This document shows, piece by piece, positions 1-9,066 of a DNA stretch of 64,000 nt. The translations under genes and the position numbers were made by a program. Within the stretch, counting starts at the first letter, position 1, and every line of letters starts with the position of its first letter. This DNA comes from Rhizobium skierniewicense (GTDB lineage: Bacteria; Pseudomonadota; Alphaproteobacteria; Rhizobiales; Rhizobiaceae). The notes under the pieces were generated by a model. The model did not search any database. It saw nothing but the letters and a program-made list of their open reading frames with translations, and had not been told where the DNA came from. The stretch spans positions 124,001 through 188,000 of the forward strand of contig NZ_JACIDV010000010.1 of NCBI RefSeq assembly GCF_014196515.1, written 5' to 3'.

Positions 1-1277
1 GCTCCGACGCATCACCGTTGGCGAATATCACCATTGGCGCCTCCACCAATTGGGCGACCGTCTGGCGCGGGTTAAGCGAACCGTACGGGTTCTGGAATAC
101 CATGGCGATCTCGCGCCGGAACGGCAGCATGTCCCTGTCAGAAAGCCCTGCTATGTCTTTTCCCTTGAACAGGATCTTCCCGGAATCAGGCTTAAAGAGC
201 CGGATAACGGCGCGGGAGAGTGTGCTCTTTCCGCAGCCGGATTCCCCGACGAGGCCAAGCGTCGTTCGCGGCGCGACCGATAGGCTCACTCGATCGACGG
301 CACGCATCTCGACGGGCATGGCAAGAGGCGAAGGTTTCAGCCAATAGGACTTGCAGAGATCACGGATTTCAAGAAGGGGGCGGTCAGCCTCGATCGGGAT
401 TGGTCCAGAAGATGCAGGACGGCGACGCGGTTCCGGCCGGACACTGCGCGCCTTGCCCGTTGAGTCGCGCTCGATCACTGGCAGCCGTTCGGCATCGCCA
501 CCAAGCGACGGCATAGAATCGATCAGCGCCCGGGAATAGTCGCTTTGAGGCCTGGAGAAGAGATCGGCGGTCGTCGCCTCCTCCATCTTGTCGCCTGCAT
601 ACATGACGACGACACGGTCAGCCACTTCGTAGATGACACCGAGATCATGCGTGATCAACAGGATGGCAGCGCCTACATCTGCATTCAATTCGCGAAGTAG
701 TTCGAGCACCTGCTTTTGGACCGTTACGTCGAGCGCTGTTGTCGGCTCGTCGGCGATAATGATGTGTGGCCGGCAAGCGACAGCCATCGCGATCATGATG
801 CGCTGGCACTGACCGCCGGACAGCTCGTGAGGATAGGAGCGCATGGCGCGATCGGGATCGGGGATTAGCACTTTTTCCAGAAGTTCGCGGGCCTTGCGGC
901 GCGCATTCCCGCGACCGATCGGCTCATGCAAAAGAATCGCCTCAACGATTTGGTCGCCGCAGGTGAAGATCGGATCGAGCGACGCTATTGGATCCTGGAA
1001 GATCATAGCAATATGGCTGCCACGCAGCCTGCGCAGCTCTGCCGACGACAGTTTCAGGATATCGACGCCGTCGACCAGAACCTCGCCACCGGTGACCGCC
1101 GCGTTCGGTGGCAGAAGGCCCATGACTGCGAGCGATGTGATGGTCTTTCCGCTGCCGCTCTCGCCCACCAGGCCGAGGATTTCGCCCGGTCGGATGGTGA
1201 AATCCATATTGCGTACGGCCGACCTCAGCCCCGTACCGGTCTTGAAAGCGATTGAGAGGTTCTTGACTTCGAGCATC
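1..1277 (-). CDS. Fused dipeptide/opine-type ABC transporter ATP-binding protein (partial)
   Basis: This encodes an ATPase that would power uptake of a peptide- or opine-like solute across the inner membrane. It is a DppD-DppF type fusion with two nucleotide-binding domains in one chain. The start codon lies at 1277-1275 after a GAGGAGG-like site. The first domain is complete: Walker A GLVGESGSGKT, a variant signature LSGGQCQR (usually LSGGMRQR) and Walker B IIIADEPTTALD. A linker follows, then a second Walker A GLVGESGCGKST. The window edge cuts the protein at about residue 425, inside the second domain. It is the last visible gene of a minus-strand operon of Amadori-compound-like catabolic genes, 10 bp after the kinase, so it probably serves the same substrate. 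Permease and binding-protein genes would lie outside the window. Confidence 0.9.
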
Positions 1278-1287
1278 CGACCTCCTC

Positions 1288-2088
1288 TCACACGTGTTCG
1301 TTGGTTGCGATGGGAGCGGCATGACCGAATGCTCCCTCGATCCCGCAGATCTCGGCTGCAAACTGGCTGCCTTTGTTCATCGCAATCGAGATGGCATCCG
1401 CAGAAGGTCGGACGCCTCGCGTCCAGCCGGACGCGAGTAAAGAAAGAAGTGTTGCCGTGATGAAGGCGTCGCCAGCGCCAAGTGTATCAACGATAGCGGC
1501 AGGCTTTGGCAGAACCGAAACGAATGCCTCGCCATTGTAGGCCGTGGCGCCGTCCGGCCCGAAGGTAGCCAAGGCTAGGCTGCATCCGTTGGAAACGGCT
1601 TCGCGAAGAGCTGCAATTCCGCGTTCGCGGCCTACATCGCCGGCAGAGATTGCTGCAAAATCGAGATGCGGCGTCAAGGTGCCGATCAGCTCATCCACCT
1701 GCCAGCGATAGGAAAAGTCATACGAGAGCAGAGCGCTGGCGCCATTCAATGCTCCGAGATGTGCATTCAGGTAGCTGTAACAGCTCGTATGCACGAGGTC
1801 GAAATGGGACACATAGTTGAGGTCAGTATCACACGGCGTGAAAGGGTTTTCACGCGCGACACCGCCCTTGTTTGAGAAAATGAATTCACGATTTCCGTCA
1901 ACGACGTGGACGTCCGCATGCCCGTTCTCACGTTCGACAATCCGGCAGAATGACGTCTGTATCGCAAGGCCTTGAAGTGTGGCGCGAACATGCCTTCCGG
2001 CGGCGTCCGTGCCGAACGTTCCAAGAAAAGCCGCTTCGGCGCCGAGCCCGAGGACCTTGAGGCTTGAATATTTTTTCTCTTCTTTCAT
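1288..2088 (-). CDS. PfkB-family sugar kinase, FrlD-like, probably lacking its N-terminus
   Basis: The C-terminal two thirds match the PfkB/ribokinase fold of fructoselysine-6-kinase type enzymes, which phosphorylate the sugar part of Amadori compounds. The anion-hole motif DTLGAGDAF carries the catalytic Asp. The usual N-terminal strand and the first PfkB signature (GGNA-like, sugar binding) are absent: the recognisable fold begins at LGAEAAFLGTFG, right after MKEEKKYSSLKV. A longer in-frame start at 2193 adds 35 residues that do not look like the family. A second frame upstream (2111-2210) also fails to supply the missing domain. The gene is therefore likely 5'-deleted and perhaps non-functional. 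It lies 123 bp downstream of the SIS gene in the same operon. Confidence 0.65.
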   Translation of the reverse strand: MKEEKKYSSLKVLGLGAEAAFLGTFGTDAAGRHVRATLQGLAIQTSFCRIVERENGHADVHVVDGNREFIFSNKGGVARENPFTPCDTDLNYVSHFDLVHTSCYSYLNAHLGALNGASALLSYDFSYRWQVDELIGTLTPHLDFAAISAGDVGRERGIAALREAVSNGCSLALATFGPDGATAYNGEAFVSVLPKPAAIVDTLGAGDAFITATLLSLLASGWTRGVRPSADAISIAMNKGSQFAAEICGIEGAFGHAAPIATNEHV

Positions 2089-2211
2089 CTTTCCCCGACC
2101 GCCTTTTCTGTCATGCGGTTTGATTTGGATGAGACGTCCGCCGATGCATTGCTTTACTGATGCGGATTCTCGCATCGGGATCGAGCACGACATGGACGGA
2201 CATCTTCGTCA

Positions 2212-3258
2212 TCAGTAATCGACTTTCCACATGTAGCGACGAACGCTGAGCGGATGCTCGCGCAGCACCGAAAGCGTGTGGGCAAACCAGTACCAGGTGA
2301 CGCCGATCACGAAAGGCGAGAGGAGCGGCGAAACGTCTTCGTAGCGGCCGGCATCGAACGTGATGATCTTGTCGGTCACGCGGCGAGTGAATTTCAACGC
2401 TCGCTGGTCGATCTTGCGGTTCTCGCCATTGTCCATCAGGAAGACGTAGGCCATGTCGGCATCCGCCACCTCGTAGGGGCCATGACGGAATTCGCCCGAA
2501 TGGATGTCGGAAGCATCGAGCCACAGCATCTCGTTAAAGATACAGATCGAATACTGGTAATTGAGCGCCGAAAGAATGCCGCTGGATAGCACGTAGTAGA
2601 TGTTCTCGTCCTTGTAACGGCGGGCGAGTTCCATGCCGCGCTCGCGCTCGGCATCCTTGATTTCGTGCAGCCTGGCAGGCATCGCTTCGAGATCGCGGAC
2701 GAGCTGCGCGCCGACCGGATTGCCGAGATGCTGAAGTAGATGCGCGGCGAAGAGATATGCCACCAGCGTCTTCGGCATGCCCGGCAGTTCCTTGCTGTAG
2801 GGCAGCAGATAATCGCAAATCTTGGCCAATCCGCTTTCGGTTCCCGAAGTCAGCGCGACCGTGACTGCGCCTGTCGTCTTCGCCCAGCGTGCGGCAACCA
2901 GCGCGTCTTCGGTTTCGCCGTTATGCGAGGTGATCAGCACCACCGCCGTCTCATTGACAGGCTTGGGACGGCGCGTTTCGAGCTCGGTGGAGTTGATGCG
3001 CTCGATGCGCAGGTCGCAATACTTGTCGAGGATGTATTTGACCGGTTCGATGTAGGAGTTCGAACCGCCTGAGCCTACAAGATAAACGGATTCGATCTGG
3101 CGCGCGGAAAAAACGTCCTTCACCAGCTTTTCCGCGACCGGATTGCCATCCCGGAACGCCATTTCAAGGACGCCCTTCAGATAGTCCCCTTCCAAGTAAT
3201 TCGGGTTGGGAGCGGACTTGATCTGTTCGTCGCTCGGCGTCAGGTTTTCGAGAGCCAT
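2212..3258 (-). CDS. SIS-domain sugar-phosphate deglycase, FrlB-like
   Basis: This is a cytoplasmic double-SIS protein related to fructoselysine-6-phosphate deglycase (FrlB) and the deglycases of Amadori opine catabolism. Such enzymes split a phosphorylated sugar-amino acid into glucose-6-phosphate and the amino acid. The first SIS domain shows YLVGSGGSNSY and the SHNGETEDALVA loop that binds sugar phosphate. The second contains the DIHSGEFRHGPYEV stretch, with the conserved E and H of the isomerase/deglycase site. A GGAG-like site favours the ATG at 3258, although an in-frame ATG at 3267 is possible. It sits between hyuB and the PfkB remnant. The FrlD-like kinase plus FrlB-like deglycase pair is what suggests an Amadori substrate; the exact amino acid is not readable. 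Confidence 0.8.
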   Translation of the reverse strand: MALENLTPSDEQIKSAPNPNYLEGDYLKGVLEMAFRDGNPVAEKLVKDVFSARQIESVYLVGSGGSNSYIEPVKYILDKYCDLRIERINSTELETRRPKPVNETAVVLITSHNGETEDALVAARWAKTTGAVTVALTSGTESGLAKICDYLLPYSKELPGMPKTLVAYLFAAHLLQHLGNPVGAQLVRDLEAMPARLHEIKDAERERGMELARRYKDENIYYVLSSGILSALNYQYSICIFNEMLWLDASDIHSGEFRHGPYEVADADMAYVFLMDNGENRKIDQRALKFTRRVTDKIITFDAGRYEDVSPLLSPFVIGVTWYWFAHTLSVLREHPLSVRRYMWKVDY

Positions 3259-3280
3259 AATGTTCATTCTCCGTGTGAAT

Positions 3281-4891
3281 TCAGGACGCGCTGCCGAAGC
3301 CGCCGCCGCCCGGTGTCTGCAGGAACAGGCTGTCCCCGCGGTTCATGAGGATGTTGGTGATCGAGATGTCGTATTCCTTGACGGCGCCATCGGCCGTCGC
3401 GAACTTCAGCCGAGCGACCTCTCCCTGGCCGCCGCCGAACACGCCGTCCGCGGGGGTGCGAAGACCTTCGCAGGACGCGTTTGCCCGCACGCCGTCGGTC
3501 ATGGCGACCACTTCCCGGACGATGCCCATGCCGCCGGTTTGCTGACCTTCGCCGCCGGAGCCGGTGGCAAGCGCGTAGCGACGGACCATCAGTGGATATT
3601 CGATTTCGAGCGCTTCGGCAGGCAGGTTGGAAGTGTTTGTAATGTGGACCTGAATGCCGTTCATGCCGTCGTGCTCGAGGCTGGCACCGGCACCACCGCC
3701 GACAGTTTCGAGATATACGAAGTTGCCTTCGCGTGTCTTGTGCGGACCAAAAAAGATCATCGTCGCGTTCATGTCGGCGGAAGAGGCAAAGACCTTTTCC
3801 TTCGGCAGGAGATCGGCGAATGCCTGGAAGATGGCGCGCACGACACGCTGGCAGCTCGTCGAGCGGATGCCGACCGCGGCCGGGAATTTCGGGCGAACCA
3901 GAGTGCCCTCTTCCGCGATGATCGAGACCGGAAGGGCCATGCCTTCGTTCGGCGGCAGAGACGGATCGAGCAACGCCTTGATCGTGTAGTAGCAGGTGGC
4001 GTCGAGGGCGGTCTTCGGGATGTTGACCGCGCCCCGCGCCTGAACGTCCGTGTCGGTGAAATCGAAGGTGATGCCGTCGCCTTCCACCTTGATGGCAACC
4101 TGGATGCGGCAGGGATCGAAACCGACCCCGTCGCCGTCGATGAACGCCTCACCGGTATAGATCCCATCCGGCATTTCCTGGATTCGCTTGCGCAGGCGGC
4201 TTTCCGAATAAGCGATCAGATCGTCGATCGCTTTCTCGATCGTGGCAATGCCGAACTGATCGGCGAGCGCTACTAACTTGCGCTCGCCGATCTCGTTGGT
4301 GGCGATCTGTACCTTCAGGTCCAGAATGCGCTCCAGCGGGTCGCGGCTGTTGGTGCTGATCAACCTGACGATCTGCTCGTCCAACACGCCCTCACGAGCG
4401 ATTTTCAGCACCGGAATACGGATGCCCTCAGCGAAGATGCTCGTCTGGCTCGGATCGCAGGAGCCCGGAACACCGCCGCCGACATCCGAATGGTGGCCGA
4501 GATTGGCGGCGAAGAAGCAGAGCCGGCCTTGGTAGAAGACGGGTGTCAGGATCGAGATATCCGGCGTGTGCGAACCACCGGCAAGATAGGGGTCGTTGCA
4601 GATGAATGCGTCACCCGGCTTGATATCCTCGAGCCTGTAGTTTTCGAGAACCGCCGCGACGCCTCCCTGCAGGGAGCCCAGATGCACCGGGATATGCGAG
4701 GCCTGGACGATGAGGCGGCCACGGCCGTCGAAGAGGCCGACGGAGCAGTCCTTGCGCTCCTTGATATTGGTCGAGAAGGATGAGCGCACGAGGCTCAAGC
4801 CCATTTCATCCGTAATCGACATGAACCGATTGGAGTAGACCTCCATTTCGATGGTGTCGAATTCGCGCGGTGGTTTGACGTGCTGCTGCAT
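3281..4891 (-). CDS. hyuB: Hydantoinase/oxoprolinase subunit B (HyuB family)
   Basis: This is the 536-residue partner subunit of ATP-dependent hydantoinase/5-oxoprolinase/acetophenone-carboxylase-like enzymes. The family hallmark N-terminus is present (MEVYSNRFMSITDEMGLSL and FSTNIKERKDCSVGLFD). So are NDPYLAGGSHTPDI, HHSDVGGGVPGS and a glycine-rich C-terminus ending QTPGGGGFG. Length is typical for a separate B subunit. Its ATG overlaps the hyuA stop as ATGA, so translation is probably coupled and the two subunits form one enzyme. In this operon a plausible role is opening a cyclised glutamine derivative such as 5-oxoproline released from an opine. That substrate is inference from context. 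Confidence 0.9.
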   Translation of the reverse strand: MQQHVKPPREFDTIEMEVYSNRFMSITDEMGLSLVRSSFSTNIKERKDCSVGLFDGRGRLIVQASHIPVHLGSLQGGVAAVLENYRLEDIKPGDAFICNDPYLAGGSHTPDISILTPVFYQGRLCFFAANLGHHSDVGGGVPGSCDPSQTSIFAEGIRIPVLKIAREGVLDEQIVRLISTNSRDPLERILDLKVQIATNEIGERKLVALADQFGIATIEKAIDDLIAYSESRLRKRIQEMPDGIYTGEAFIDGDGVGFDPCRIQVAIKVEGDGITFDFTDTDVQARGAVNIPKTALDATCYYTIKALLDPSLPPNEGMALPVSIIAEEGTLVRPKFPAAVGIRSTSCQRVVRAIFQAFADLLPKEKVFASSADMNATMIFFGPHKTREGNFVYLETVGGGAGASLEHDGMNGIQVHITNTSNLPAEALEIEYPLMVRRYALATGSGGEGQQTGGMGIVREVVAMTDGVRANASCEGLRTPADGVFGGGQGEVARLKFATADGAVKEYDISITNILMNRGDSLFLQTPGGGGFGSAS

Positions 4892-6936
4892 CACGCACGG
4901 TCCTTCACAAAGCTAAGAATGATGTTGCCATAGGCATCGACGACGCCGGACTGGCCTGGGAGGATGTAGGTCGTGGAGGTGAGTTCCTCGACGATCGCCG
5001 GACCTGTGAAAGTCTCGCCCTGCGGCATGGCCGGACGTTTATAGACCGGCACAGTCTGCCATCCCGCCTGCGGATCGATATAGACCTCGCGCTCACCGAC
5101 GATGGCGTCCTTCATGGAGCCTGCGGCGCCGTCGACTGTCTGGAGCGGCCGGCCGGCATGGCCAATCGCCTGGACGCGCAGGTTGACGATCTCTACCGGA
5201 TGGTTTTCCAGCGCGTACCCATAAACGACACGATGGGCTTCGGCGAAACGAGTGGTGAAATCTTCCGCAGTGGACAGAATGCCCTCGACGCGGATTTCGT
5301 GGTTCTGTCCAGCATAACGGGCTTCGGCAATATGCTGGAGCGCACGCTTCTCGTCAGGGATGGTTTCTGCTTCCAGCCATTCTTTCGCCTGCAGCTCCAG
5401 GCCCTGGAGAGCCGATGCGATATCGAGCCAAGCCTCGCCCTGTGCCCACTTGATCTGCGTCGAGACGAAGTCGCGCGTTACATCCGACAGAAGCACGCCG
5501 CGGGCGCACATCGTGCCGGGAGATTCCGGGATGATGACGGTTTTCAGGCCAGTTTCCGCGGCCACGAGTGAGGAATGGAGCGGGCCAGCACCGCCGAATG
5601 CCATCAGCGCGAAGGATTTGAGGTCATGCCCCTTATCCATCGAAACCGCGCGGATCGCGCGGGCCATATTGGCGACCGCGATGCGGATGATGCCCCAGGC
5701 CGTGTCTTCGACCGACCGCCCGATCTGCGTTGCGACTGCACCGATGGCCCTGAGAGCCGCCTCGCGATCGACCGGCATGGCACCGTCGAGAAGTGCGACT
5801 GGGTTGAGCCGCTGCAGGACGATATTGGCATCCGAGATCGTCGCGTCCGTGCCCCCCTTACCATATGCGGCAGGTCCCGGCACGGCAGCCGCGCTCTGCG
5901 GGCCGACTTTCAGGCCGCCGGCATCATCGAGCCAGGCGATCGAGCCGCCGCCAGCGCCGATCACATGCACGTCGACCATCGGGCAGCGGATAGAGTAACC
6001 AGCAACATCGCGGTCGGTGGAATAGGCCGGCTTGCCATTGGCGATCAGCGCGACGTCGGTCGAGGTGCCGCCGACGTCATAGGTGATGATGTTGGGGAAT
6101 GAGGCTGCCTTGCCCACCAGCGATGCACCGACGACGCCCGCGGCCGGACCGGAAAGGCAGGTACGGACCGGATAATTGCGGGCAGTCTCGGTGGACATCA
6201 GGCCACCGTTGGAATGGATGGTATAAGGCTTGGCTTTCACGCCCGCCTTGCGCGACCGGGCCATGAACCGTTCGAGATAGCCGTCCATGCGCGGCATGAG
6301 ATAAGCGTTCATGACCGTGGTGGAGATGCGCTCATACTCCCGGAACTCCGGCAGAACATCGCTTGAAAGAGAGATGAAGACATCCGGAAGGTGCTGGCGA
6401 ATGATCTCGGCGGCGCGTTGTTCGTGAGCTGGGTTGCGGTAAGAGTGGAGGAAGCCGATCGCGACCGCCTCTACGCCCTCTTCCTTGAACCGTTTGGCGG
6501 CCGCTTCAACACCGGCATCGTCAAGGGGCACGATGACCTCGCCGGCAGGACCGAGACGTTCGGCGACTTCAAGACGCAGCGGGCGCACGACCAGCGGATC
6601 GGGCTTGCGAACGCTCATGTCGAAAAGGTCCGGGCGGGTCTGGCGGCCGATCTCAAGCACGTCGCGAAAACCTTCGGTTGTCAACAGGCCGGTTTTGCCG
6701 CCGCGACGCTCGATAACCATGTTTGTCGCGACCGTGGTGCCATGACCGAAATGCACCACGTCGGACGATTGAAGCCCACGTTTGCCGAAACCGGTAATGC
6801 CGATCTCGATCGCTTCCGACGGATCATGCGGTGTCGAGGACACTTTGAAGTGACGCATGCCGCCCGTTTCGTCGTCGAGGACCGTAAAGTCTGTGAAGGT
6901 TCCGCCGACATCAATGCCGACCCTGATATTGCCCAT
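4891..6936 (-). CDS. hyuA: Hydantoinase/oxoprolinase subunit A (HyuA family)
   Basis: This is the 681-residue ATPase subunit of a HyuAB enzyme, with actin-like folds that activate a lactam or hydantoin ring by phosphorylation. The N-terminus RVGIDVGGTFTDFTVLD is the Hydant_A_N phosphate-binding loop. HFGHGTTVATN, a central TYDVGGTSTDVA and AFGGAGPLH complete the ATPase core. I chose MGNIRVGIDVGG as the start because the alternative upstream starts add 25 residues without family resemblance. It is the first gene of the catabolic operon. The 144 bp between it and the divergent lysR gene hold a palindrome that could be the control site. HyuA members act on varied substrates, so the identity of the ring is open. 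Confidence 0.9.
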   Translation of the reverse strand: MGNIRVGIDVGGTFTDFTVLDDETGGMRHFKVSSTPHDPSEAIEIGITGFGKRGLQSSDVVHFGHGTTVATNMVIERRGGKTGLLTTEGFRDVLEIGRQTRPDLFDMSVRKPDPLVVRPLRLEVAERLGPAGEVIVPLDDAGVEAAAKRFKEEGVEAVAIGFLHSYRNPAHEQRAAEIIRQHLPDVFISLSSDVLPEFREYERISTTVMNAYLMPRMDGYLERFMARSRKAGVKAKPYTIHSNGGLMSTETARNYPVRTCLSGPAAGVVGASLVGKAASFPNIITYDVGGTSTDVALIANGKPAYSTDRDVAGYSIRCPMVDVHVIGAGGGSIAWLDDAGGLKVGPQSAAAVPGPAAYGKGGTDATISDANIVLQRLNPVALLDGAMPVDREAALRAIGAVATQIGRSVEDTAWGIIRIAVANMARAIRAVSMDKGHDLKSFALMAFGGAGPLHSSLVAAETGLKTVIIPESPGTMCARGVLLSDVTRDFVSTQIKWAQGEAWLDIASALQGLELQAKEWLEAETIPDEKRALQHIAEARYAGQNHEIRVEGILSTAEDFTTRFAEAHRVVYGYALENHPVEIVNLRVQAIGHAGRPLQTVDGAAGSMKDAIVGEREVYIDPQAGWQTVPVYKRPAMPQGETFTGPAIVEELTSTTYILPGQSGVVDAYGNIILSFVKDRA

Positions 6937-7045
6937 GATGCTCTGGTCTTTGCGCTGTGGCCTTGGCTTCATGCCGCTGCCTTGCCTCTCATGACCACGA
7001 TCTAAAAACACCTATCGCATCTAGTAAAATTCAATTATTCAAGCT

Positions 7046-7063
7046 TTCCATTCCAAAATGGAA
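7046..7063. promoter_or_regulatory. Palindromic site between hyuA and lysR, likely LysR operator
   Basis: TTCCAT and ATGGAA form a perfect 6-bp inverted repeat around a 6-bp centre (TTCCATTCCAAAATGGAA). It lies 17 bp before the LysR start and about 110 bp before hyuA. LysR-type regulators usually bind such interrupted dyads in the divergent promoter they share with their target operon. Function is inferred from position only. Confidence 0.5.
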
Positions 7064-7080
7064 TATGCGAGGAGAGCGAT

Positions 7081-7983
7081 ATGAGACGGATCAAACTCAG
7101 ACATCTCGACACTCTTGCCGCCTTCATGAAAACCGGCTCGGTGACGGAGGCGGCGCTCGTACTTCACACCACTCAGCCCAACGCCAGCAAGTCGCTGAAA
7201 CAGCTTGAGGATTTCGCGGGTGTACGACTTTTCGAGCGGAGCGCTGGACGGCTTCGACCCACTCCCGAGGCGGAACTGCTTTTTTCACACGCAGCACGTC
7301 TCATGGACGAGCTGACCGTGTTCGAAAACCTGTCGCTTGATCTGACGGCGATGACGCAGGGCTATGTCAACATAGGTATTTTGTCGGCTTTCAGCACCGC
7401 CCTCATCCCCATGGCGATCGAGCGTTTCAACGATCTCTATCCTGGAATTCAGGTACAGGTGGACCTGCTCGATTCCGACAAGATCCACACCTATGTCAGT
7501 CGCGGGAATTACGATTTCGGTCTGGTACACCATCCCGAGCACGAATCCGACTTGATGACTCAGACGCTTAAAACCTCATCCATGGTCTGCATCATGCCGC
7601 CGGACCATCCGCTTGCGAAACACCGGATCGTTCTGTCGAGCGACATTGCCGACCAGCCATTTGTGACGTACCCACGGTCGGTACCGTTCGGCGCAGCGAT
7701 CTTCCGCTCTCTGTCCGACGAGGGCGTCAAGCCATCAAATACCCTGATCTCGAACCAGAGCCAGCTCATTCGCCGCCTTGTGGAGCGTGGCCGGGGCGTG
7801 GCCCTCGTTGATCATTTCTCTGTGTGGGATGCCAACGAGCTGGACCATATCGTGGTGCGTCAGTTCGAGCCGCGCATTCCAGTCTCAGTCGGCATGATTA
7901 TCCCCAAGCGCCGGCCTCTCTCGCTGGCAGCGCAAACCTTCGTTGGAATGTTAAAGGAAGTGCTGGAACAGGATCCCGGCTGA
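7081..7983 (+). CDS. LysR-family transcriptional regulator
   Basis: This is a 300-residue LTTR of normal length. The N-terminal winged helix (about residues 3-62) contains KLRHLDTLAAFMKTGSVTEA and TTQPNASKSLKQLEDFAGVRLFER, the classic LysR helix-turn-helix. The rest is a periplasmic-binding-protein-like effector domain (about 90-295). A GAGGAGAG ribosome site precedes the ATG. It is divergent from hyuA and is the obvious candidate to regulate the catabolic operon, with the opine or a breakdown product as coinducer. The ligand cannot be read from sequence. Confidence 0.9.
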   Translation: MRRIKLRHLDTLAAFMKTGSVTEAALVLHTTQPNASKSLKQLEDFAGVRLFERSAGRLRPTPEAELLFSHAARLMDELTVFENLSLDLTAMTQGYVNIGILSAFSTALIPMAIERFNDLYPGIQVQVDLLDSDKIHTYVSRGNYDFGLVHHPEHESDLMTQTLKTSSMVCIMPPDHPLAKHRIVLSSDIADQPFVTYPRSVPFGAAIFRSLSDEGVKPSNTLISNQSQLIRRLVERGRGVALVDHFSVWDANELDHIVVRQFEPRIPVSVGMIIPKRRPLSLAAQTFVGMLKEVLEQDPG

Positions 7984-8103
7984 ACCAGGCAGCTCTATTC
8001 TCAAACAGAATAGCCCCGCCGCCTCATGCAGCATTCATGAGCCCCACTGGCGTAGTCGGCAGAGAAACCTGTTACTGCCTGCCCATCATTTTTGCCGCCC
8101 AGT

Positions 8104-8868
8104 CTAAATCTCCTGCGCGAGCCAACGAACCATGTTGACCATCAGCGCGTCGTAACCGTCCCAACGCATGAATTCATCGGAAAGCCAATGCGGTGCAATG
8201 TCGGTCGTCCAAGCCAGTGTTCTTCCTGATTCATATTGGCGGACCGACAGCAGCGGAAGTTTCTGCCCACGGCTTTCGCAATGGACCAAATTTATCGAGC
8301 CATCATCCGACCGAAGCTGAACGCGGTTGAGCCCGAGAACATAGGGAATGCTTGCTGGTACCCCGGAAAGAATAGGGTGTTCGCCTTTCTCAATAATCGG
8401 GTCGAGACCTTCTGGCGCCTCCAGTCCGTCAGGGCCGGCGTGGAGCGTAACGGGAAGAGCCTCTTCAATCGGGGTACCGTGAAACATAGCCGAGCCGTCG
8501 ATGCCTTGATAGGAGGTGTATCCTCCAGCCATCATTAGGCCGCCACCACGCGCAGCCCACTCGCGGAGCAGTTCCAGGCGATTGACCGATCTTTTGCCGA
8601 TGCGTGTTTCGGGAGTGTATAGCAGCGAAAGCGCCCCAACATCGGAAATTATAACGGCGGCATATTTTTCGAGCTCAGAGAAAGTTTTCGGGAACTCCGC
8701 TTCGCAGCGTTCTCCTCCGATTTGAACAACCGTTATTCCGTTGTTCGTGAGGGCTTCGACAAACCTCACCGCGCCGTTCGAATAGCGGGCGGAGGCTCGC
8801 ACTTCCAGCCCTTTCGATGAAAGAAAGGTTGTGTGGAATGATTCGCCGGCAAGCAACACTGGCTTCAT
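8104..8868 (-). CDS. Putative glutamine amidotransferase-fold protein (PF07090-like)
   Basis: This is a 254-residue soluble protein of the class I amidotransferase/ThuA-like flavodoxin fold. It begins KPVLLAGESFHTTFLSSKG, contains VIISDVGALSLLY and the glycine-rich GGGLMMAGGYTSYQG segment, and ends in TDIAPHWLS. It resembles the putative glutamine amidotransferase family often found next to sugar or amino-sugar catabolic genes in rhizobia. No clear Cys nucleophile in a GxCxG elbow is visible, so it may not hydrolyse glutamine. It stands alone, convergent with lysR and upstream of nothing obvious; 198 bp separate it from trbI. It could belong to the catabolic region, but that is not demonstrated. 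Confidence 0.65.
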   Translation of the reverse strand: MKPVLLAGESFHTTFLSSKGLEVRASARYSNGAVRFVEALTNNGITVVQIGGERCEAEFPKTFSELEKYAAVIISDVGALSLLYTPETRIGKRSVNRLELLREWAARGGGLMMAGGYTSYQGIDGSAMFHGTPIEEALPVTLHAGPDGLEAPEGLDPIIEKGEHPILSGVPASIPYVLGLNRVQLRSDDGSINLVHCESRGQKLPLLSVRQYESGRTLAWTTDIAPHWLSDEFMRWDGYDALMVNMVRWLAQEI

Positions 8869-9066
8869 GAGGAGGTTATCCTTAACTGGAAAGGGCGCGG
8901 GATGCTGCCCAAGTGAAGATTTGAATTGTTCTGAGAGCGGTCTCAGATTCGGGTGAAGGTGTCAAGAATCTTTGTTGACTGCAACATGATCGCACGCGGG
9001 ATCACCGTCTGGTTGTCAGGCGAGGCTTGACGGCGATCTAGACCCCGAAGACGATGCCCACACCAA

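Noticed and set aside
1666..1875. Short plus-strand ORFs across the catabolic operon
   Set aside because: All are antisense to hyuA, hyuB, SIS and kinase genes and lack family resemblance.
3206..4276. 356-residue open frame on the plus strand
   Set aside because: It is the antisense shadow of hyuB, with GC-rich third positions giving long open frames.
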